The notes under the pieces: generated by a model
What the model was told of the DNA's origin: nothing
Database searches by the model: none
What the model saw: only the letters and a program-made list of their open reading frames with translations
Source: Bolinopsis microptera
Lineage: Eukaryota > Ctenophora > Tentaculata > Lobata > Bolinopsidae
Assembly (NCBI RefSeq): GCF_026151205.1
Contig: NC_087078.1
Coordinates: 5,163,675-5,227,674, forward strand
DNA length: 64,000 nucleotides
Direction: 5' to 3'
Shown here: piece by piece, positions 12,192-22,815 of the stretch
How the letters are laid out: each line of letters begins with the position of its first letter
Position numbering within the stretch: position 1 is the stretch's first letter
Program-made: the position numbers and the translations under genes

Positions 12192-13138
12192 CGTACAGAT
12201 GGAAAATCAGTCGCCGCAAACATCAATTAAAAAGAGAAAATGATAATACTGATTACGGTTAAGAACTTATAAGAATTTTTTATCGATGATAAGTTTAAAA
12301 GTGTAATTAAATTGAAAGGGACGAAGATTACAATTTCACACGTTCCCAAAAGCTGGAACTTTCGAATGACCTAACATCAGCAGTTATTATGAGAAGGAGG
12401 TTTTTACATAATCGGATCAGGTTTTTTATCGACGACTGTAATTGGTTTGCATCTGAATTTCACCGCTATACGTGGTACTATAAGTGTTATTAATTTAAGT
12501 TAGAGATAGCATAAAATCCATCCTGCCTCAATGAAAGTGGCCTCATTGCGAGCTGACTAGAAGGTAAAACCAAATTTCGTTTTCAGAAGTCGCAAAGAAG
12601 TAGCACCCTACTTATACTATTTAAGTTCAACTCGTTGGTTTGATTATAGAAGCATCATGAGTCCGTCGATCGGACGCCCGTGTTGTAATATGGTACTTAC
12701 TAGAGCTAGATTAGCATACACTATACCCTAGGAACTTGGTTTTCTATACCCGACACAACCGCCAGCCAGCTCCCACGAGCCGCCTCTGGAACATAACACG
12801 AGGAAATATGGACAGAACTGAACAAGAACAAAACCACATTCAAAGACTAAGGAATCAGGAGGACTCTGAAACCCAGGAATCAACTGCTTAGCTATAATCG
12901 CTCAATAATCGATCGATCCAGTACATGGTGCAGAAAGTTGGAGTTATAAATTTTGGAAGTACGTAGGGATCGAGATCTGATATCGATCGTAAATACTAAA
13001 AAATACATCGCTAGCACAACTGTAACTGCAGTTTTACAGAACTCTAAATGCTTAATGAATACACTTGCAGTTACCACCCGTATTCACACTCAGAATTGAG
13101 TTTAGTCATTTTCCAATACGAGATTAGGGACGGGTTCT
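12192..13138. other. Upstream region of the TSP1 gene; no other gene seen
   Basis: The 100 bp above 12191 hold an AT-rich TATA-like stretch in gene orientation (about 12265-12280). The rest is AT-rich with no supported exon and no clear repeat. Confidence 0.35.
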
Positions 13139-13294
13139 ATAAACAAACAAACAAACAACAAGCTTTTATTCTTGTAGTATTTGCTTCTACTCTTGTAGTA
13201 TTTGCTTCTACTCTTGTAGTATTTGCTTCTACTCTTGTAGTATTTGCTTCTACTCTTGTAGTATTTGCTTCTACTCTTGCTTCTACTCTTGCAG
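13139..13294. repeat. (AAAC)n then 21-bp minisatellite
   Basis: A short AAAC run at 13139-13160 precedes five full units of 21 bp (CTTGTAGTATTTGCTTCTAC then T) starting at 13171, 13192, 13213, 13234 and 13255, with a broken unit to 13294. Because 21 is divisible by three, an artefactual ORF spans the array. Confidence 0.85.
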
Positions 13295-13367
13295 ATGCGT
13301 TTCGTTTCTACTTCTTGTTCCTTCTGTTCCCTAGGGACAGCTGAATCCGGGCCAGAGGATAATTACC

Positions 13368-13396
13368 GACTGCCAAGGTTTGATGCCTTGGCAGTC
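13368..13396. repeat. Perfect 11-bp stem-loop
   Basis: GACTGCCAAGG (13368-13378), a 7-nt loop, then CCTTGGCAGTC (13386-13396). It is GC-rich for its surroundings. It could be a structured RNA element or a transposon end; neither is shown. Confidence 0.55.
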
Positions 13397-13755
13397 TAGA
13401 CCTCTTATTAATATCGTATATTATAATAGTTAACCTGTCGTATTTCGAGAGTGAAGAGTACTATTAGAGGATGCGAGCGGAGAGAAATGGTAGACGTTTG
13501 AGGGAGTGTTGGAAGTTTTCGGACGGATGTTACTACCGTGGCGTGGGTTCGAGGTGCCGGCTGAAGGAAGAGATCCAAGTTATTTAAAATTAAAGGTTAA
13601 TTTTAAGTTAAATTTTATCATAAATAGTATTTATTATAGAATGTTTTCGTGAAGGTTTCGATAACATGTTCAAAACTTTAAAAAATAATAAAATGAGCAG
13701 TGAGCTGGTAACGGAAACATTTGTTATATTTGATATGATACTGATAGTAAATGAA

Positions 13756-14089
13756 TTAAAATGGTGACAAAATACCAGAGTAAAATAATAAATGGTAAAC
13801 AAGTAACAACAAGAAACACGATAAAGAGGTTAACTTCCACCAACCGATTGCAGCATTATTGTTGATAACAACAGCATTGTTCACCACAATCCGAGCATCC
13901 GGACTGTTCCTTGCTATCTGAGTTCCAGGAGCTCTAATGAGTCTAGGGGCTGAACCCTGCTGGTACTGGGCAGTGTGTCGGGGTACTGTGGGTGTTCCTC
14001 CTCCTCCTGAGGATGGTTTCGGAGCCACGTTCCCGCGTTCTGGTAGTTCAACTTCCGAATCGGAGTTATCTTCTGAAATAAGTTCGGCT
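13756..14089 (-). CDS. Candidate C-terminal exon, possibly tail-anchored protein
   Basis: On the minus strand an exon can begin at 14089 after a TTAATCAG acceptor (phase 2) and runs to a stop at 13756. It encodes an acidic, serine-rich start (AELISEDNSDSEVELPERG), a Gly/Pro-rich middle, a segment IVVNNAVVINNNAAIGWWKL, and a C-terminal hydrophobic stretch (SCFLLLLVYHLLFY) that could be a membrane anchor. AATAAA (minus strand) lies at about 13635-13630, after the stop. The base composition of the first two thirds is richer in G+C than the flanks, which supports coding. No upstream exon and no family were recognised. Confidence 0.35.
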
Positions 14090-15283
14090 CTGATTAAAAT
14101 TTTAGTAAATACGGTCAATACGTGTTTTTTTTTAAACGTTTCTATTTACTGTTATCAAATACCAACAACTATCGTACCACTTCTTTGTTTCAATTTATAT
14201 TAACATAGCATGGCCCAGGTGCGGTGGTGATTCAGATAAATCATTATCATTTTTCAACATTGAAACTAGATCCGTTGTCTTCCTTCAGTGATTTGCTCCG
14301 GAGTTGATTAAGAACAGCAGTTTAAAAAAAAACACACTGATCAGTACATTGTCACATGTACTACAATGCATCACAATATTGCGGTGAATATTGTGTAATT
14401 GTATAAAAAGTTGAATGTACATTGTACATGCACCATGACCACCACCATGATCACTACTCCTTTCCGATTTTACCTTTTTTATTTTCATAATATTGTATTT
14501 GCAGACGTATATTGTATTCATCAGGATTGAATGGTTCGACGGTTCGTAGCGGATATCGGTTTTATCAGAGAAATTGATTAGATAAACTCAAACTACTCGG
14601 GGGGAAGGGGGGGGGAGGGGGGGGGGGGGGACCCACCCACCCCCTTCGCGGTACTAACTGCTTTTTTGGATAATAATTTAGACACCCACTCCCTTTTTGC
14701 CGGCTTTTGCGGTACTAACTGTTGAGAAATCACGGTACTAACTGTGTCTTGGTATATAAAATAAGATACCCACCCATAAATTGCTTTAAACAGCTCATTA
14801 AACATTGGGAAATGGGAAAATTATCCCCTCTATTTAGTAGGGGTTTTTTTCCAATGTAATCGAATTAGTTAAAAGTTACAAAAAAAAAGGAAAAATTAAA
14901 AAAAAAACCCAAAAAAAAACTCAACAAAACCTCAAAACCCATTCCCTAAATTGAAATTAGAGGTAAAATGGGTTTTTTTGGGGTTGGACACCCCCTTAGT
15001 ACCATGTACTAACCGTTTTTTTGGGAAATGAGCAGCAGACCCACCACTTAGTACAAAAATACTAACTGTGTTTTGGAAGAAAATATGACCCACCACCCAA
15101 CATCACGTACGGTACTAAGTGTATGATCTCCCCCCGCCTAAATAAAGAAAATTCAACAAATTAAAAAACATTTGACCTCCTAAAATCGTCCCCTCGCAGC
15201 TGCACCGCCGTATAATTAATTCTATTCGCTGAAAGCATTTAGCACTGTCCCACTGACTAAAACATGATGAAACTAACGCCAGG
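14090..15283. repeat. Degenerate repeat field with G-runs and TACTAAC words
   Basis: A G-run interrupted by a few A (about 14599-14631) is followed by scattered copies of a motif (C)GGTACTAACTG-TTTTTTGG-...-GACCCACC at about 14650, 14710, 14735, 15005, 15050 and 15105. Poly-A and poly-T runs lie between. Together they look like a decayed satellite or a fast-evolving non-coding repeat. The G-run could form a quadruplex. No gene is supported here. Confidence 0.45.
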
Positions 15284-15358
15284 GCTCTATTTTTGAAATC
15301 ATCTTTGTCATCCCAGATCGTTATAAACTATAGCTGTTCGTCTGGCCTCCTGAACAGA
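15284..15358 (+). repeat. Left copy of the ~75-bp array leader
   Basis: This segment (GCTCTATTTTTGAAATCATC... to ...GGCCTCCTGAACAG) is repeated almost base for base at 21341-21412, where it directly follows the ORF2 reading frame and supplies its last codons and stop. Here it follows unrelated sequence. It is therefore either a severely 5'-truncated element end or the left arm of a direct terminal repeat. Confidence 0.75.
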
Positions 15359-17284
15359 TGTTGTAATTGCTGCATCATTAGGCTCTTTTTGCAGTAGAAC
15401 TTTCACAAGTATATTTTACTGGAAATATAGACAGGGACCGTATTATAGTACAGCTGTTATTGCTGCATCATAAGGCTCTTTTTGCAGTGGAACTTTCACA
15501 AGTATATTTTATTGGAAATATAGACAGGGACCTTATTATAGTACAGCTGTTATTGCTGCATCATTCGGCTCTTTTTGCAGTGGAACTTTCACAAGTATAT
15601 TTTATTGGAAATGTAGACAGGAACCGTATTATAGTACAGCTGTTATTGCTGCATCATTCGGCTCTTTTTGCAGTGGAACTTTCACAAGTATATTTTATTG
15701 GAAATATAGACAGGGACCGTATTATAGTACAGCTGTTATTGCTGCATCATTAGGCTCTTTTTGCAGTGGAACTTTCACAAGTATATTTTATTGGAAATAT
15801 AGACAGGGACCGTATTATAGTACAGCTGTTATTGCTGCATCATTAGGCTCTTTTTGCAGTGGAACTTTCACAAGTATATTTTATTGGAAATATAGACAGG
15901 ACCGTATTATAGTACAGCTGTTATTGCTGCATCATTAGGCTCTTTTTGCAGTAGAACTTTCACACGTATATTTTACTGGAAATATAGACAGGACCGTATT
16001 ATAGTACAGCTGTTATTGCTGCATCATAAGGCTCTTTTTGCAGTAGAACTTTCACACGTATATTTTACTGGAAATATAGACAGGACCGTATTATAGTACA
16101 GCTGTTATTGCTGCATCATTCGGCTCTTTTTGCAGTGGAACTTTCACAAGTATATTTTATTGGAAATATAGACAGGGACCGTATTATAGTACAGCTGTTA
16201 TTGCTGCATCATTAGGCTCTTTTTGCAGTGGAACTTTCACAAGTATATTTTATTGGAAATATAGACAGGACCGTATTATAGTACAGCTGTTATTGCTGCA
16301 TCATTAGGCTCTTTTTGCAGTGGAACTTTCACAAGTATATTTTACTGGAAATATAGACAGGACCGTATTATAGTACAGCTGTTATTGCTGCATCATTCGG
16401 CTCTTTTTGCAGTGGAACTTTCACAAGTATATTTTATTGGAAATATAGACAGGGACCGTATTATAGTACAGCTGTTATTGCTGCATCATTAGGCTCTTTT
16501 TGCAGTGGAACTTTCACAAGTATATTTTATTGGAAATATAGACAGGACCGTATTATAGTACAGCTGTTATTGCTGCATCATTAGGCTCTTTTTGCAGTGG
16601 AACTTTCACAAGTATATTTTATTGGAAATATAGACAGGACCGTATTATAGTACAGCTGTTATTGCTGCATCATTCGGCTCTTTTTGCAGTGGAACTTTCA
16701 CAAGTATATTTTATTGGAAATATAGACAGGGACCGTATTATAGTACAGCTGTTATTGCTGCATCATTAGGCTCTTTTTGCAGTGGAACTTTCACAAGTAT
16801 ATTTTATTGGAAATATAGACAGGACCGTATTATAGTACAGCTGTTATTGCTGCATCATTCGGCTCTTTTTGCAGTGGAACTTTCACAAGTATATTTTATT
16901 GGAAATATAGACAGGGACCGTATTATAGTACAGCTGTTATTGCTGCATCATTAGGCTCTTTTTGCAGTGGAACTTTCACAAGTATATTTTATTGGAAATA
17001 TAGACAGGGACCGTATTATAGTACAGCTTTTATTGCTGCATCATTAGGCTCTTTTTGCAGTGGAACTTTCACAAGTATATTTTATTGGAAATATAGACAG
17101 GGACCGTATTATAGTACAGCTGTTATTGCTGCATCATTAGGCTCTTTTTGCAGTGGAACTTTCACAAGTATATTTTATTGGAAATATAGACAGGGACCTT
17201 ATTATAGTACAGCTGTTATTGCTGCATCATTAGGCTCTTTTTGCAGTGGAACTTTCACAAGTATATTTTATTGGAAATATAGAC
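15359..17284 (+). repeat. Left array of the 93-bp repeat (21 units)
   Basis: Units contain GGCTCTTTTTGCAGTGGAAC, CACAAGTATATTTTATTGG and TATTATAGTACAGC. Most are 93 bp, while those with AGGACCG in place of AGGGACCG are 92 bp. Variants (CATTAGG, CATTCGG, CATAAGG; CAGTAG or CAGTGG) alternate in a partly regular higher-order pattern, for example CATTCGG-CATTAGG-CATTAGG from unit 9 on. The array stops 20 bp before the ORF1 ATG, so it would form the whole 5' leader of the element, like the promoter monomers of mouse L1. The 97-aa ORF across it is a by-product of the 31-codon period. Confidence 0.9.
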
Positions 17285-17304
17285 GTGTATAATATACATT
17301 ACAA

Positions 17305-18666
17305 ATGGAAAAAGAAAAATTATTCATTGGCAAAGTGAAGGCCCTTACACCTGTTACGGAAGTCAAGGAATTCTTTGACACATACATCCCTGAAGAAAGC
17401 TTTGAGAAAAATGTTGCACTCCTGAAATCGGCAAAAATCAAAGCTGATACTCTCAAGTTAGCTTCTGAACTTCTCTCCAGTATGAATGCTGACTTCCCCC
17501 AACCTGCAAAGGAGATATCCGCGTCTAAGGCTACAACTAAAGAGGCTATCGCTAGAGATATCGTCCGATTCATCCATAGATGCCGGGAGATGACCTGTCT
17601 GAAGTGTAGCACTGATTATGTCCCATTTTCCTCTACCAACACCGGGAGTGTAGTCACGTGCCACTTTTGCCATACACCCAGTCATCTTGGGTGCTACACA
17701 GACTCGGAATTAGATCCCGAAGCCGGGGTAGTCTTTGTCTGTCCCCCCTGCTTAGGATCTCAAATCCCTCCAATACATGTTGCTCCTCCTCCAGAACCAG
17801 AACAGACAGCTGCCCCTAATTCTCCCGCAGCTGACCAACTTTCCTCTCAGTCTAACACGGAGGCGGTCCGTGAACCAGTGGTCGAACGCCACAAAAGTAA
17901 TAAAACACTTCTATATGATCGCTCCAAGGCCGTGTGTCCCTTACTCCTCGAAGGGAACTGCCCCCACGGTATATCTGGGAAAGGCTGCGCCAACTACCAT
18001 CCCCCATGGTGCTTCAAGTTCCAGAACAACGGCAGAGGTGGCGAACGGGGTTGCCACATTGCCGATGACAGATGCACATATTTCCACCCACAGCTGTGCC
18101 AGAACGCTGTGAAACAGGGTATCTGTCTTAACAAACCGTGCAAGAGGGTACATATCAGGGGTACCATCACCAACGAGAAAAACCTCAAGTACGCCAAGAG
18201 AGGACGCCAGACATCATCCTCATCCTCTTCCAAGCAAAACCGCCACCCTCCCAAATCTAACGAGAATAGAGAAAGATCCCAGACTAGGGACAACAGTGGA
18301 TACAGTTCAGGTAGGAAAAGGACGGAGAGTAACTCCTCAACTTCATCCAACACTACCGGGGCGAACCGTAATCGGACAGTTAGCTTCAATGAAGCCCACG
18401 TTTCTGAACCCAGCCAGGATTTTCGGAATCACTACTCCTCGATGAAAGCGGACTTGACCAAAGACATTGCTGCAATGATCCAGTCTTCTCTCCGCGATCT
18501 CCTACGATCTCCACAGGTACTCCAGAACCTTCAGCACCAGGACCTGCTGTATCCCCCACAACCTTCAGCTTCCCTAAACCATCACCTCTCCTCCCAGCAG
18601 CGCCAGTATCACCCAACACCTCCTGTCCCAGACTACCTTCGATCAGGTCGCCACTCACGCCTGTGA
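17305..18666 (+). CDS. Retrotransposon ORF1 with PHD-like finger and three CCCH fingers
   Basis: 453 aa. An N-terminal helical region is followed by a Cys/His cluster at about residues 97-149 (CLKC...CHFCHTPSHLGC...CPPC), typical of a PHD-like finger, as known in ORF1 of some CR1 elements. Next come three C-x-C-x-C-x3-H zinc fingers at about 210-285 (ending CANYH, CTYFH and CKRVH), then a Ser/Arg/Asn-rich basic linker and a Pro/Gln-rich end. The likely role is RNA binding in the element's RNP; CCCH fingers would serve that well. The start is the ATG at 17305, 20 bp after the array. The stop overlaps the ORF2 frame. Confidence 0.8.
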   Translation: MEKEKLFIGKVKALTPVTEVKEFFDTYIPEESFEKNVALLKSAKIKADTLKLASELLSSMNADFPQPAKEISASKATTKEAIARDIVRFIHRCREMTCLKCSTDYVPFSSTNTGSVVTCHFCHTPSHLGCYTDSELDPEAGVVFVCPPCLGSQIPPIHVAPPPEPEQTAAPNSPAADQLSSQSNTEAVREPVVERHKSNKTLLYDRSKAVCPLLLEGNCPHGISGKGCANYHPPWCFKFQNNGRGGERGCHIADDRCTYFHPQLCQNAVKQGICLNKPCKRVHIRGTITNEKNLKYAKRGRQTSSSSSSKQNRHPPKSNENRERSQTRDNSGYSSGRKRTESNSSTSSNTTGANRNRTVSFNEAHVSEPSQDFRNHYSSMKADLTKDIAAMIQSSLRDLLRSPQVLQNLQHQDLLYPPQPSASLNHHLSSQQRQYHPTPPVPDYLRSGRHSRL

Positions 18667-21389
18667 AGAGTAATCTTCCGATCTCCAACGCATTCCTCCT
18701 TAACATTCAAGGAATGAATCCTGGCATCACCAACCAGCGATGGAAAGTGAAAGCCCTCCAAGAGTCTATCAGCTCCAACCCGATCCACACTCCTTTCTTC
18801 ACCTTGACGGAAACCCACCTCAAGTCCTATCACTTAGATGCGGAGGTTCACATCCCAGGTTATACCTGCTACCGAGCGGATCGTACCAGTCGAGCTTGTG
18901 GTGGAGCCGCTACCTATCTCCATAACTCCATCACAGCAGAAGAAACAAAGTCCTTCTCAAACTCCTACTGTGAACTCGTCGCCATCTACAGTAAAGAAGC
19001 TAACATCGTGATAGCGGGCATTTACCGGCCCCCTTCAGCTCCTTTTGACAAGTTTGATGAATGCCTCTCTACCCTCCAACAGTTCATCAACGGAATTCAA
19101 CGCACCCCTGTACTACACATTACAGGAGATTTCAACCTACCCTTCATCAACTGGACGAATTCTTCTATCGACACAGGATGCAGTATCTCCCTTTCAGACC
19201 GTCAATCAGCCCTAGCACTTCTGAACTTCAATGAAGAATGCCTGCTCCAACAAGAGGTCTTCGAGCCAACTCGCAAGAACAACATCTTAGATCTCGTTTT
19301 CTCAAACGACTCTGACTCGATCCATAGTATCTCTGTTACCAAGACAGAGTTATCAGATCATGACATTGTGAGCTGCACTCTCCTCAATCCTGAACTCCTC
19401 CTCCCCTCGCAGACTCAGGAACGGCCAGTCTTCACCCCCTCCTGCCTCCTTGATGACATTAACTTAAACTCTGCAGACTGGGATGCTATTAATGCAGAAC
19501 TGCTAGAAGTAGACTGGGCTTCTATCACTGACCCAAGCAACGATCAGGATACAGCTTGGACATTGTTTGAAGACAAGGTAGCGTTCATATGCTCTAAGCA
19601 CGCTCCCTCGCACAGCACTAACATCCAATTGTCCTCACAATCCTCCATTCCCAAGCCCAGAAGGGAACTTATTCGTAAGAAGCGCCGCCTTAATGCCAGG
19701 ATCAATGCTATAAAGCATGGTGTTAGAACTCCACGGAACAGCACTAAACTCGATAACCTCAACAACGAACGTGCTAACATCGAAATTCTTATGAAGGAAG
19801 ACATCAAACAAGAACGGCTCCGACAGGAAATTGCTGCGCTAGCTAAGATGAAGATCAACCCCAAGGCGTTTTATTCTTACGCTAAGAAATCGGCTAAGTT
19901 CAAGGCGCCTGTTGGACCTCTCGCCGATGATGCTAACAACCTGCAGTGCGATCCCACTGTTATGGGGAACATCCTCCAGAAGCAGTACCAGAAAGCCTTC
20001 AGTAACCCTGAAAACGTCAACCCCGATAACACCCCTGACGAAAAAGGGCATACAGAAGAACTCTCCGACATCACCTTCTCGGTTGACGACGTCCTTAGTG
20101 CTATCAAGGAAACAGGGAGGTTCTCCGCTCCAGGACCAGACAAGTTCCCTGCTCTCATCTTGCGGGAATGCAAGGACGCTCTAGCTCCCACTATAGCCAA
20201 GCTCTGGCAGCTATCTTTTGATACTTCGGACATCGCTGAGATGTTCCGCTCCCAGAGTATCATCCCTATCTTCAAGAAGGGGAGCAAGGCTGTAGCCGCT
20301 AACTACAGGCCGGTTTCACTGACTTCTCACCTCATCAAACTCTGTGAACGCATCATGCGCAACCAGATGGTCAGCTTCCTTGAACGCAACAACATGTTCA
20401 ACCCTGATCAGCACGGTTTCCAAAAAGGCAAGAACTGCCTCACCCAGCTTCTCCATCACATCGAGGATATAATCTGCGATCTCAACCTCGACAAAAATGC
20501 TGACGTGCTCTACCTCGACTTCAGCAAAGCCTTTGATAAGGTTGACCACAAGATACTCCTCAAGAAGATTCAGGCCTTTGGTATCCGTGGTAAGCTCTAC
20601 GACTGGATAGCCAGCTTTCTTACTGGCAGAAAGCAGCATGTTATCGTGGATGGGGTCATGTCCACGATCATCGACGTCATCAGTGGGGTTCCTCAGGGTA
20701 CTGTCCTAGGTCCCCTTCTCTTCCTCATCTACATTGACGACATCTTCTCCGTAGTCAAGCACAGCAAGATCAAAGTGTTTGCAGATGACTCGAAGCTCCA
20801 CAAAGACATATCTTCCCATATCGATCGCATCCTTCTCCAAGAAGATCTTCTCTCGGTTGTGAATTGGGCTGATGCTAACAACATGGAGCTTAACGAGGAA
20901 AAGTTCCAGCTTCTACAACACGGCAAACTACCGGACTTGAAGCAGCCCTACATCTTACCATCTGGAGAGACTCTTAAGGGCTCTGACCACGTGAAGGACC
21001 TGGGTGTCTATATCGACCCAGACCTCAACTGGCGCACTCACATAGCGATGAAGTCTGCCAAAGCCAGAAACATGGCTAGTTGGGTGCTACGCACCTTCAT
21101 CTCCAGGGATGTAGCGACCATGATGCTCCTGTACAAGTCCTACGTACGATCTCATCTTGAATACTGCTGTCCTCTGTGGTCTCCTCACATGCAGTGCGAA
21201 ATTATTAAACTCGAAGCAGTTCAACGATCCTTCACTGCTAAAATCCAGGGTCTTGGAAATCTCAACTACTGGGAACGCCTCCGTCGCCTGTCTATGTACT
21301 CCCTTCAAAGGCGGCGTGAGAGATACACTATAGACATCTTGCTCTATTTTGAAATCATCTTTGTCATCCCAGATCGTTATAAACTATAG
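18663..21389 (+). CDS. Retrotransposon ORF2: AP-endonuclease and reverse transcriptase, C-terminus replaced
   Basis: Open for about 908 codons from a GTG that overlaps the ORF1 stop (GTGA); no ATG opens the frame at that point. The endonuclease shows LNIQGM, LTETHLK, YRADR, TGDFNLP and SDHD. The RT shows [26 protein letters not shown] and the catalytic FADD. The thumb region follows ([33 protein letters not shown]). After RRRERYTI the frame enters the ~75-bp segment and stops, whereas the related copies at 31.3 and 43.6 kb continue (PRLWN region). The function is target-primed reverse transcription. The truncation probably impairs it, unless that shorter end is native to this family. Confidence 0.85.
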   Translation: MKSNLPISNAFLLNIQGMNPGITNQRWKVKALQESISSNPIHTPFFTLTETHLKSYHLDAEVHIPGYTCYRADRTSRACGGAATYLHNSITAEETKSFSNSYCELVAIYSKEANIVIAGIYRPPSAPFDKFDECLSTLQQFINGIQRTPVLHITGDFNLPFINWTNSSIDTGCSISLSDRQSALALLNFNEECLLQQEVFEPTRKNNILDLVFSNDSDSIHSISVTKTELSDHDIVSCTLLNPELLLPSQTQERPVFTPSCLLDDINLNSADWDAINAELLEVDWASITDPSNDQDTAWTLFEDKVAFICSKHAPSHSTNIQLSSQSSIPKPRRELIRKKRRLNARINAIKHGVRTPRNSTKLDNLNNERANIEILMKEDIKQERLRQEIAALAKMKINPKAFYSYAKKSAKFKAPVGPLADDANNLQCDPTVMGNILQKQYQKAFSNPENVNPDNTPDEKGHTEELSDITFSVDDVLSAIKETGRFSAPGPDKFPALILRECKDALAPTIAKLWQLSFDTSDIAEMFRSQSIIPIFKKGSKAVAANYRPVSLTSHLIKLCERIMRNQMVSFLERNNMFNPDQHGFQKGKNCLTQLLHHIEDIICDLNLDKNADVLYLDFSKAFDKVDHKILLKKIQAFGIRGKLYDWIASFLTGRKQHVIVDGVMSTIIDVISGVPQGTVLGPLLFLIYIDDIFSVVKHSKIKVFADDSKLHKDISSHIDRILLQEDLLSVVNWADANNMELNEEKFQLLQHGKLPDLKQPYILPSGETLKGSDHVKDLGVYIDPDLNWRTHIAMKSAKARNMASWVLRTFISRDVATMMLLYKSYVRSHLEYCCPLWSPHMQCEIIKLEAVQRSFTAKIQGLGNLNYWERLRRLSMYSLQRRRERYTIDILLYFEIIFVIPDRYKL

Positions 21390-22815
21390 CTGTTCGTCTG
21401 GCCTCCTGAACAGGTGCTGTACTTGTTCCATCATAAGGCTCTTTTTGCAGTAGAACTTTCACAAGTATATTTTACTGGAAATATAGACAGGGACCGTATT
21501 ATAGTACAGCTGTTATTGCTGCATCATTAGGCTCTTTTTGCAGTAGAACTTTCACAAGTATATTTTATTGGAAATATAGACAGGGACCGTATTATAGTAC
21601 AGCTGTTATTGCTGCATCATAAGGCTCTTTTTGCAGTGGAACTTTCACAAGTATATTTTATTGGAAATATAGACAGGGACCGTATTATAGTACAGCTGTT
21701 ATTGCTGCATCATAAGGCTCTTTTTGCAGTGGAACTTTCACAAGTATATTTTATTGGAAATATAGACAGGGACCTTATTATAGTACAGCTGTTATTGCTG
21801 CATCATTCGGCTCTTTTTGCAGTGGAACTTTCACAAGTATATTTTATTGGAAATGTAGACAGGAACCGTATTATAGTACAGCTGTTATTGCTGCATCATT
21901 CGGCTCTTTTTGCAGTGGAACTTTCACAAGTATATTTTATTGGAAATATAGACAGGGACCGTATTATAGTACAGCTGTTATTGCTGCATCATTAGGCTCT
22001 TTTTGCAGTGGAACTTTCACAAGTATATTTTATTGGAAATATAGACAGGGACCGTATTATAGTACAGCTGTTATTGCTGCATCATTAGGCTCTTTTTGCA
22101 GTGGAACTTTCACAAGTATATTTTATTGGAAATATAGACAGGGACCGTATTATAGTACAGCTGTTATTGCTGCATCATTAGGCTCTTTTTGCAGTGGAAC
22201 TTTCACAAGTATATTTTATTGGAAATATAGACAGGGACCTTATTATAGTACAGCTGTTATTGCTGCATCATTAGGCTCTTTTTGCAGTGGAACTTTCACA
22301 AGTATATTTTATTGGAAATATAGACAGGGACCGTATTATAGTACAGCTGTTATTGCTGCATCATTAGGCTCTTTTTGCAGTGGAACTTTCACAAGTATAT
22401 TTTATTGGAAATATAGACAGGGACCTTATTATAGTACAGCTGTTATTGCTGCATCATTAGGCTCTTTTTGCAGTGGAACTTTCACAAGTATATTTTATTG
22501 GAAATATAGACAGGGACCGTATTATAGTACAGCTGTTATTGCTGCATCATTAGGCTCTTTTTGCAGTGGAACTTTCACAAGTATATTTTATTGGAAATAT
22601 AGACAGGGACCGTATTATAGTACAGCTGTTATTGCTGCATCATTAGGCTCTTTTTGCAGTGGAACTTTCACGAGTATATTTTATTGGAAATATAGACAGG
22701 GACCTTATTATAGTACAGCTGTTATTGCTGCATCATTAGGCTCTTTTTGCAGTGGAACTTTCACAAGTATATTTTATTGGAAATATAGACAGGGACCGTA
22801 TTATAGTACAGCTTT
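21341..22815 (+). repeat. Right ~75-bp leader and array of the 93-bp repeat (15 units)
   Basis: The leader (21341-21412) is followed by 15 units. Units 4-7 here show the same run of variants as units 2-5 of the left array, including the rare GGAAATGTAGACAGGAACCG unit, so the arrays descend from one block rather than arising separately. Nearly all units in this array are 93 bp. ATAGACATCT occurs just before the leader (21330-21339) and again just after the array (22821-22830), like a target-site duplication. Confidence 0.85.

Noticed and set aside
15359..17284. Array read as a CRISPR
   Set aside because: The units are contiguous near-identical copies with no unique spacers, and the genome is eukaryotic.
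15460..21995. Open frames of 97 and 128 aa across the 93-bp arrays (LLHHKALFAVELSQVYF...)
   Set aside because: They exist because the unit is 31 codons long; 92-bp units break the frame elsewhere, and no start, domain or codon pattern supports a protein.
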